In this document: one piece after another, positions 57,306 to 64,000 of the stretch
Numbering within the stretch: the stretch's first letter is position 1
Layout: the number at the start of each line of letters is the position of its first letter
Origin: Trichoderma breve
Lineage: Eukaryota; Ascomycota; Sordariomycetes; Hypocreales; Hypocreaceae
DNA: 64,000 nucleotides
NCBI RefSeq assembly: GCF_028502605.1
Contig: NC_079234.1
Coordinates: 4,960,001-5,024,000 of the forward strand
Direction: 5' to 3'
Notes under the pieces: model-generated
What the model was told of the DNA's origin: nothing
Databases searched by the model: none
Seen by the model: only the letters and a program-made list of their open reading frames with translations
Translations under genes and position numbers: made by a program

Positions 57306-58568
57306 TCAGGCTACTCGTCGAGTTGTATGTTGGCTGAGCACATTCCCCAGTTCGGCTTCTTGGAAAATAAATGTATACGACAAAGACAACACTGCCACCA
57401 CCAACAACATGGACAACGACTACTGCTCTATTACAAAGAAAAGGTGGTTCCAAAGTGAAAGAAACATAAATTACACAAGTGCATTTGCCTGCCTTGATGG
57501 GGCGAGGTTACAGAAAGGCCGATAGCCTTCTGCAGAGCCCTCCCTATCGTCCTTATTCTTCAACGGCATGGCTAAGTGGTATTAATATTGTGCACGTCTG
57601 TTTTATTCATTCGATTATTATTCTTCTAATATAGCAAACGAAAGACGCATGGTGGCTTGGCTGCCCCTTGGCCGGCTTAACTGACGACGGCACGGGGCCA
57701 GTCGTTTCTGGATATTTGTCAGGACAAATGCGAATAAGACGTGGCGGTATATTCATCCCGGAACTTGGCATTTTTTCATGGATGACGAAACACAAATTTG
57801 GGATTTTTCTTCCGGGGACTATTGGGAGTTTTGTTTTTATGATCGTTTCCTCTTGTTTAATTCTTCTTCTCTGTGTCTTCTTTCTTTCTTTCTTTCTTTC
57901 TTCTTCTACCTCGTCTACCGATTTCAGCGTTTCTACTTGGTCACTCCTTTACAATGGATGTTGGGAGCCGGGCAGCACTGGGCACATAGGATAGCGAGGG
58001 ATGCAAATGTACTTTATCGTTATGGTTGGGAGGCGCTGACACCTGGGTCTGGGATTACGTCCATAGAGAAAGCTGTAGAAAGTCTGGGATGCTCAATATG
58101 TCCCGCTACAGAATGAGGACCAATTGCTGATGTCTTTGAAGTCTGCTCGATTGTGTAATTGTCTGAATTGCTATGAATAATCTTGGCTTCAAAATAATTG
58201 GATTCCAAAAGTAGCATTTTGTATCTGGTTGCCGATTGTTAACCACGAGCCACTCAACAGCCTATTACCTGTAGTTAGTAGTAACATAAGATACTCCGGC
58301 ACATGCTTGAGATGAAGATGGCGGATCAACGTTTTAGCGCCATTCGCCCAACCTGGACGCTATTTTCTGCCGCTGCGGCACTTGTTCCGACGATAGCCAC
58401 TTTATGTCCCACACACTCCTTTGCCGTTGCCAATGGCCTCGTTCCGCTCCTTTAATTACTTCCCCAGAGGAGCATTCTGGCACTTGTCGACGCCGAACCT
58501 CATGAGTCCTCTAGCCTTATAACAAGCACTCAATCTCGGGCACGACGAGACCTGAACCTGCTTTCGCC
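57306..58568. other. Intergenic, tandem plus-strand genes
   Basis: 3' UTR of the Pumilio gene and promoter of the DUF1640 gene. Contains the TTTC repeat at 57881. No gene found. Confidence 0.55.
57881..57902. repeat. (TTTC)5 microsatellite
   Basis: Five perfect tandem TTTC units in the non-coding gap after the Pumilio gene. Confidence 0.85.
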
Positions 58569-60102
58569 ATGGCTGCGGCGGGGAGACTGACGCTCTTGTA
58601 TCCCCAATTGCTGCGAGCTGCGACGAGGGGCTGCGGCCCAGCGAGGGGATGGGCGACGACGGCTTCGACAACGACAACGACATCGACGGCTACGAGGTGG
58701 AATAGTTCGTTTGCAAAGAGGCACGGCAAGGCTGTCGAGCCCGCAGAATGGGAGAAGCTGCAGCAGCAACAGAAGCAACAAGATCAGCAGGGCCAACAGG
58801 AGCAAGACGTCTCAGCCAAGCCGACACCGGAGGACGCAGTAGCCGATGAGACAGTGATAGAAGCGGGTGCGCCAGCCGATATTCAGGCGAAATCTGACAT
58901 TGGCAAGCTGTATTTTCAGGATGGCGAGAAGAAGCCAGCCCAGGTGGTAACTGACGCCCCGGAGATCGATGCGGCTGCTCTCAAGAGTGAGCAGCAGGAG
59001 CCCAAGGCTGCTCAGAGCAAGGCAGAGCCGAAATCATCAGAGCCGGCGGATGCGGGAGCAGATACAATTCCTCTCGGCCCACCCAAGCAAGCTGATTCGA
59101 GCAATGGAAGTGGGAGTAGTAGCGGGAGCGCTGAGCCCAAGGCCAATAAGCCTGGAGAAGGTACCAAAATGAGCGACAAGCTGGATACTGTCTATTACAT
59201 GGGTGCTCCAGAGAATTTGGCAACTACTATGCCCTCCATGACCCCGCCAAAGTATATTCATCACTTTGACAGCTATTCTCTCGTCAAGCAGCTGCAGGAA
59301 GGGGGCTATTCAAGCGACCAAGCCATCACCATGATGAAGGCTATCCGGACGATCCTGGCCCATAATCTAGACATGGCGCAAGAAAAGCTTGTCAGCAAGA
59401 GCGATATAGAAAACGTGAGGCAATGCTCCATCCCACTTTTACTTGTTCGGAGCGAGTGAACAAGAGAGCACATGTGCTCCCTACCAAGCTAGACTGGATC
59501 ATGGAAATGGGCTGACGCTGATTTATAGGAATCGTATCTGTTCTCTGCTGCGTGTTCGGAGCTGAGCGCCGAAATCAAGAACAACCGCCGGGGCCAGGAT
59601 GAGCAAATCCGGCAACAGCGCACGCATCTCCAGCACGAAGTCGACATTTTGACGCAGACTCTGAATCAGGAACTGTTGACTCTGAACGACAATGTGCGCG
59701 GGATCTTCAACGACCGCAAGATGACAGTCAGAGAAGAGCAGAAGGCGGCGGAGAGTGCTGTACGTCCCGACTGGCCCGTCTGGAGATTGGGAAGAGAGTT
59801 TGTGATTGCTAATTGATTGGCAGATTCAACAAATCAATTATAAAATAAGCATCATGCTGAGCAGCGATTCCAAGTCGGAGATTGAAGGCGTTCGGTGGAT
59901 TCTCATCCGGCGATCCGTGGTGGGCATCCTCTTCATGGCCATTCTGACGCTGGGAACGATACGCTACGCTACGTATGTCAGTCATCAGCGCCAGCGGGAG
60001 CTGGATCGCAAGAAGAAGGAAGAAGAGGAGCTAAAGATGGATGGCGGCAAGAATGATCGCACCTCGGCACCTGATGCAGCCGAAATCCTGGCAGCAAACT
60101 AA
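58569..60102 (+). CDS. DUF1640 mitochondrial inner-membrane protein (Fmp32/MCUR1/CCDC90-like)
   Basis: Three exons, 58569..59414, 59529..59759 and 59824..60102; 451 residues. The N-terminus is Arg/Ser/Thr-rich without acids (MAAAGRLTLLYPQLLRAATR), a typical mitochondrial presequence. A long Gln/Glu/Ser-rich linker follows. The conserved core begins HHFDSYSLVKQLQEGGYSS with the MKAIRTILAHNLDMAQEKL helix. It continues through a coiled coil (HLQHEVDILTQTLNQELL) to the C-terminal helix VVGILFMAILTLGTIRYATYV, with a charged tail. This is the DUF1640 layout of Fmp32, YLR283W, MCUR1 and CCDC90B. Family members are linked to inner-membrane assembly and, in animals, to the calcium uniporter. The linker (about 60-220) is longer than in yeast relatives. 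Confidence 0.93.
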
Positions 60103-60962
60103 TAATGCTTTTTCATAATTGACCTGTTTCCACGGGATAGGGACGAGGTTTGGGCTGGTCTTTGGCCTCGGCAGGAGGAGGATGACGACGACGATGCAAT
60201 GGTTTATTTATGACTGTGTTATGAACTGTGGGGGAGGGAACAAAACTCTGATACCAAATCGCGAGGGAGACGAGGGAAGACAAAGAGATTTACATAGACT
60301 CGAGGGGGGCGAGAGGAAAAAAGAAACTTGTATAAAGAGAGCATGGTTGGGAGCTGTACATGAGTTGGCAGGAATATATAGAGATAGACATGGGTCAACG
60401 GACTACAGCACTTGGGGCAAGTGGATGAGCGGCATTTGCATAAACATCGTACGGTGCTCAGCCCATGTATTCTTGTTCATGATTCATTGTTTGCTATTAT
60501 TATACATTGGTTGGTACAACTAGATGAGTAATGAGGCTGGAATTCGTTTTGTTTGGATGTATGCCTTACAACTATGATCTCGATAGGTAGGTATTTAGGA
60601 AGTGCACTCAATATGAGCGTCACAGTTGAAGTACACGCAGGCAGAACGAAGTTGACCAAGAAAGGCAATTACCAGCTACCTTACTCCACCAAAGCTGCTG
60701 TCACGTGCCCCAACCAACGTCAGAACTTCACCCCACGTCGCGTCCCCTCCAATTGATAACGCGCTTTAATAGTAAAAGCACCTTCAGCCACAATTGACTT
60801 TTGATTGCTTCTTCCTGCTCCATGCTGTGCGATTCTATATTTTTACAAGCCTTCATATATATCAATACCATCCCTCGGTATTAGACGATACCATAATTGC
60901 GGCCCATAGCTATCGCTTTCCTTTTATAAACTCCCACCTCTCTCAGCCTGCGAAATCGCCCA
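60103..60962. other. Intergenic, nnf1 promoter
   Basis: 3' flank of the DUF1640 gene and upstream region of nnf1. No additional gene; no motif assigned. Confidence 0.55.
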
Positions 60963-62007
60963 ATGGCAACAACATCACAACCTCCCTCCCAAGCTCCAGC
61001 ATCGTCAACATCAGCGCAAACATCCACCCCCATGGAAACCGACGAAGCAACACCAGACCCGACGACACAAGATAGCCATCCCGAGGCCCCCAACAACGAC
61101 GCCCAAGCTCAAGCGGAAACACAACAGCAACAACTCTCCCAGCAGCCCGTCGTCCCCGGCCCCCGCGCCTCCCGCCTGCAGGAGCTCTACGCGCAGAGCC
61201 TCAAGCGCACGCTGGGCAAGCTCAAATGGGACAACTTCGCGGCGTGCTACCCGACGGTGGCGAGCAGGGCCGAGCCGGTGCTGAAGCAGGTCCAGGCGCA
61301 GATGGTGGAGAAGCTGGGCGAGAAGTGCGAGGTCCGTTTTCTTCCCTCTTCCTCCTCTTCCTCCTCTTCCTCCTCTTCCTCCTCTTCCTCCTCTTCCTCC
61401 TCTTCCTCCTCTTCCTCTTCCTCTTCCGTGGTGATGGGCAAGGAAGTGTGAAATTTGTATCGTTGAATTGACTCTAACATGGTGTACATTTGCAGAAGGA
61501 ATTTGAAAGCATACTCGTAACGAGACAAGTCGTCCCCAAGCTCAACGACCTGGAAACTCTCATCAGCGAAGCCACCCACCGGCGCATTTCAGCACCCCCC
61601 GACGCCCCCAAACCAACTCCGTGCGTTTTTCTTCTTCTCCTTCTCCCCCAAGCAATCTTTTACAAGCCAAAAAACAAAAAGCAAAGTTCGCCAATGAAAT
61701 TGGAAATTATTAACATTTTTAAAGACCCCATCTCCTCCCCGCAAAAGACATCCTCTCCGCCCATCTCGCCCCCTCCCTCGCCTCCCACCAATCCCTGCTC
61801 AACGCCCGCCTCCAAACCGCGCAGTCCCACAACGCCATACTGTACGAGCAGATTCAAAGCCAGCGCGCCGAAATCGAAAAGCTGCTCGACTCGCTGGAAG
61901 CCACCGTCGGGGACGTCAAGAGCGCGAACGCGGCGCTGGAGCCCGTAGTGGCGCAATTGGCTAGGGAGGCGAGGGAGGCGGACAAGACGGTTTCGGAGGA
62001 GGAATAG
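60963..62007 (+). CDS. nnf1: Kinetochore protein Nnf1 (MIS12/MIND complex)
   Basis: Three exons, 60963..61331, 61496..61620 and 61725..62007; 258 residues. The N-terminal 65 residues are Gln/Pro/Thr-rich. The Nnf1/PMF1 core starts RASRLQELYAQSLKRTLGKL, with KWDNFAACYPTVA. It continues after intron 1 in EFESILVTRQVVPKLNDLE and ends in a coiled coil (QIQSQRAEIEKLLDSLEA). Nnf1 pairs with Mis12 in the complex linking the inner kinetochore to Ndc80. The donor of intron 1 is a weak GTCCGT, and the intron is largely a 9-bp minisatellite. For intron 2 the acceptor at 61724 keeps the frame (PPHLLPAKDILSAHL); the tempting AAAAG acceptor at 61746 does not. Confidence 0.92.
61351..61413 (+). repeat. 9-bp minisatellite, 7 perfect copies, inside nnf1 intron 1
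   Basis: Seven perfect CCTCCTCTT units, followed by two CCTCTT units. The intron is 164 nt, so the array is over a third of it. The unit length is a multiple of three: retained, it would read as poly-Ser on the plus strand until a stop at 61449; the minus strand reads poly-Glu. Confidence 0.95.
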
Positions 62008-62851
62008 CGAATCGTTCTGTTTTTGATGCGAGGCATTTTTTCTGAGAGTTTTATATGTGGGCGCTTATTGTGATGGATAAATGTGGCATCTGCATGGGTC
62101 AATACTTGAGAGCGTCAGGTTGTTGAATTAGTTGGATTTCGGTTTGGACATTGGTTACATGATACCCCACGAATTTACGTTGCTTTCAACTTTCACTTTC
62201 TTTCAACAAACCTCATCCTTGGGCAGTAATAAATGAGAGAAACTTGTATGAACTGAATGTATTGCGATATATACAAGAGGCTAGCGTGTAGCTGTATCTA
62301 GCAAGCATGCACAAGTAAGCCGCATTCGCACTCCCCGTCGCCATGCAATGGCCATGCAATGGAGATAGTTGTACATGTCTGAAATGCGCAATGGAACAAC
62401 AGAGAGATATAGGAAAGTAAAAGAGAGACAGATAGATAAAGGAAATAAAGAAAAAAAATAACTCCGGTCCATGATGCTGTTGCCGCCGGTTATGTATGTG
62501 TAAAATGCTCCTCCCAGACGCCCCTGTATGCACAAGCAAAAGCCAACACCTTTTCCAAAAGCTCACAAATGCAGAGCCAACCCCTCCCTCCATCACATCC
62601 CAGGCCTTATATGGGACCCCTAAGCCCTGATAATCAGGCCTTTGTATCATGTAAAATATAGAAAACAAATGGACAACTCCTGTCCATGTCCATGGAGCCA
62701 ATGATCGAATGTCAACGAGACTCATGTCCCTGATGACATCTCACGCCTTGTGCCGGTGAGCCTGGCATATCTGAAGACGTATGTACTCGTGCCATGATGC
62801 CCCCTTTCCGGGTGGGACCATCTAATATGTGACCCTATCCAGAGTATCCCT
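62008..62851. other. Convergent intergenic region
   Basis: Between the 3' ends of nnf1 (plus) and the PH-domain gene (minus). No coding feature seen. Confidence 0.55.
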
Positions 62852-64000
62852 CTAAATCCTTCTGTTTTCGGTATGAATGACCTGCCAGGGGCCAAAATAT
62901 TCTATCTCACCATAAGCTGGTGGGAGCACGCGGACCATTCTGCCGGTGCCCCAGTCGACGAACCACTGCTTCCCTTTGCTAATGATATAATTCGATTTGC
63001 GGGGGCTTCGGAACAGTAGATTGCTGTAGCAAAGTTTGGCGTACAAAAGGTCGTGAGCAGTTGACCACTGGTGCTCGGGAAACCATTTGCCCGTATGAGG
63101 ATCGATGGATGGATTTGGGTACGAGGATGTGCTCATGGTGTGAAATGGGTCATTCCTGGGATCGATTCTCAGGTGGGGAGCTAGAACTTCGGTGCTCTGT
63201 GCCTCTTCCTCCGGGCGGGGTCTTGAAGGCGCGGGCGTCGGTGTCGGTAGAGGCGGAGGAGATGAAGGCGGTTGCTCTGTTCCATCAGGAGAACCGGAGG
63301 TCTCGGCCTCTGGAGGAGGGTCTTGCTGAATTTCCGGCTGGGTGCTTGGGTAGACGACGCCTGTTTGGCTGCGGAACCATCGGATTCGCTGGATTCTAGG
63401 GATAGACATGTCGCGCGGGAAATCTCGCTCATCGATGGGGGCTGCAACATCAATAGCCGCAAACAAGCACTCAAGCCACTTGACAAACGTGCTTAGTTCG
63501 ATACAAGACAAAAGAAACTGGTCTGTTTCAGCTCGCACTCGGATAACGTAACGACGTCTAGAAGTAGAATATGTTAACCCATGCCCATATGAGAGACTTT
63601 TTCTTCCCTCTTTTCTTTTTTCCCACTCTCAGCCCCCTCACTTGATGAGGCCTTCGTCGTGATATGCGGGATATACAATAGTAAGGATGAGCAAGAAACA
63701 ACTCACTTTTTGTAGTCGGCAGCGATACCAGCATCAGCATGCAAAAGACTATACGTCTTTTCGAGTTTCGCTCTCTTAATCCAAGGGGGATTGTCGGGAC
63801 TAATTGAAGGGCCATCGCGTGCCTTGCCCCAGCCCCAGTCTTTCTTGGTGTTGTAGATACTTAGGGCGGTTCCGTTGAGGACGACAGAGACGGTATGCCA
63901 CTGTCGATCTTCGGCTCTTTTGGTGGTGTTTTCGATCTCATGTTTCTTGTGAAATATGCCTTCGATGGCAATAGAGCTTGAGTAGCTAGGAAGCTCTTCA
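62852..64000 (-). CDS. PH-domain protein, C-terminal part
   Basis: Partial gene entering from the right edge. Exons visible: 63707..>64000 and 62852..63557, with a 149-nt intron (GTGAGT..TTCTAG). The coding reads EGIFHKKHEIENTTKRAEDR, then QWHTVSVVLNGTALSIYNTK. It continues across the intron into YKKRRYVIRVRAETDQFLL and ends FVKWLECLFAAIDVA. This beta-strand series closed by a helix with an invariant-type Trp is a pleckstrin-homology domain, here with a long insertion. A Pro-rich linker follows (about 95 residues), then a C-terminal block with WGTGRMVRVLPPAYGEIEYF and WQVIH. Fungal PH proteins of this layout bind membrane phosphoinositides. The N-terminus and any other domain lie outside the window. 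Confidence 0.85.

Noticed and set aside
60963..61451. Plus-strand frame continuing nnf1 into poly-Ser
   Set aside because: This is intron 1 retention; the conserved core continues only after splicing at 61495.
61247..61579. Minus-strand frame with a long poly-Glu run
   Set aside because: The run is the antisense of the nnf1 intron minisatellite.
1..64000. Possible secondary-metabolite cluster around the zinc-cluster regulator
   Set aside because: No polyketide synthase, peptide synthetase, terpene cyclase, P450 or transporter gene lies near it in the window.

Overview
The window looks like nuclear DNA of a filamentous ascomycete, most likely a Sordariomycete of the order Hypocreales (Trichoderma-like; the genus is an inference from gene content and style, not proven). 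Genes are separated by 0.3-9 kb of non-coding DNA. Introns are short, mostly 53-165 nt, with GT(A/G)xGT donors and CTRAY branch sites just before AG. Many starts sit in a CAxxATG context and promoters are CT-rich. Nearly all genes had to be assembled across introns; exon coordinates are in each entry. No rRNA, tRNA, transposon, CRISPR array or biosynthetic cluster was recognised.

1-7.6 kb: the 5' end of a stomatin/band-7 gene (minus), a long empty stretch, the APC/C subunit Apc10/Doc1 (minus), a probable orphan exon, and a two-helix membrane protein with an 11-residue repeat tail (plus).

7.9-13.1 kb, a secretory-pathway block: a signal-peptide prolyl 4-hydroxylase (minus) is divergent from an ER-resident, HDEL-tailed PDI-like protein whose CGHC motif is replaced. 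They share a 421-bp promoter region. A GT31-type glycosyltransferase follows.

16.3-34.6 kb: a small coiled-coil protein, a pepsin-type aspartic peptidase, the ER Hsp70-like chaperone Lhs1/Grp170 (HDEL), a YAG7-like RGG protein, a CENP-W orthologue divergent from prefoldin subunit 4, a large orphan protein and a GT90 glycosyltransferase.

34.6-45.4 kb: a gene-poor, AT-richer stretch with a minimal CFEM protein, then a transcription factor with two complete Zn2Cys6 clusters, and a single-pass membrane protein with two LPxY motifs.

45.4-54.1 kb: almost 9 kb in which I could assemble no gene; the last 2 kb are the CT-rich leader of the next gene.

54.1-64 kb: a Puf3-type Pumilio protein, a DUF1640 (Fmp32/MCUR1-type) mitochondrial protein, the MIS12-complex subunit Nnf1 with a 9-bp minisatellite in its first intron, and the 3' part of a PH-domain gene.

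The most unusual content is the divergent P4H / redox-dead PDI pair, with two consecutive 8-nt exons where the PDI active site should be, and the tandem zinc-cluster regulator.
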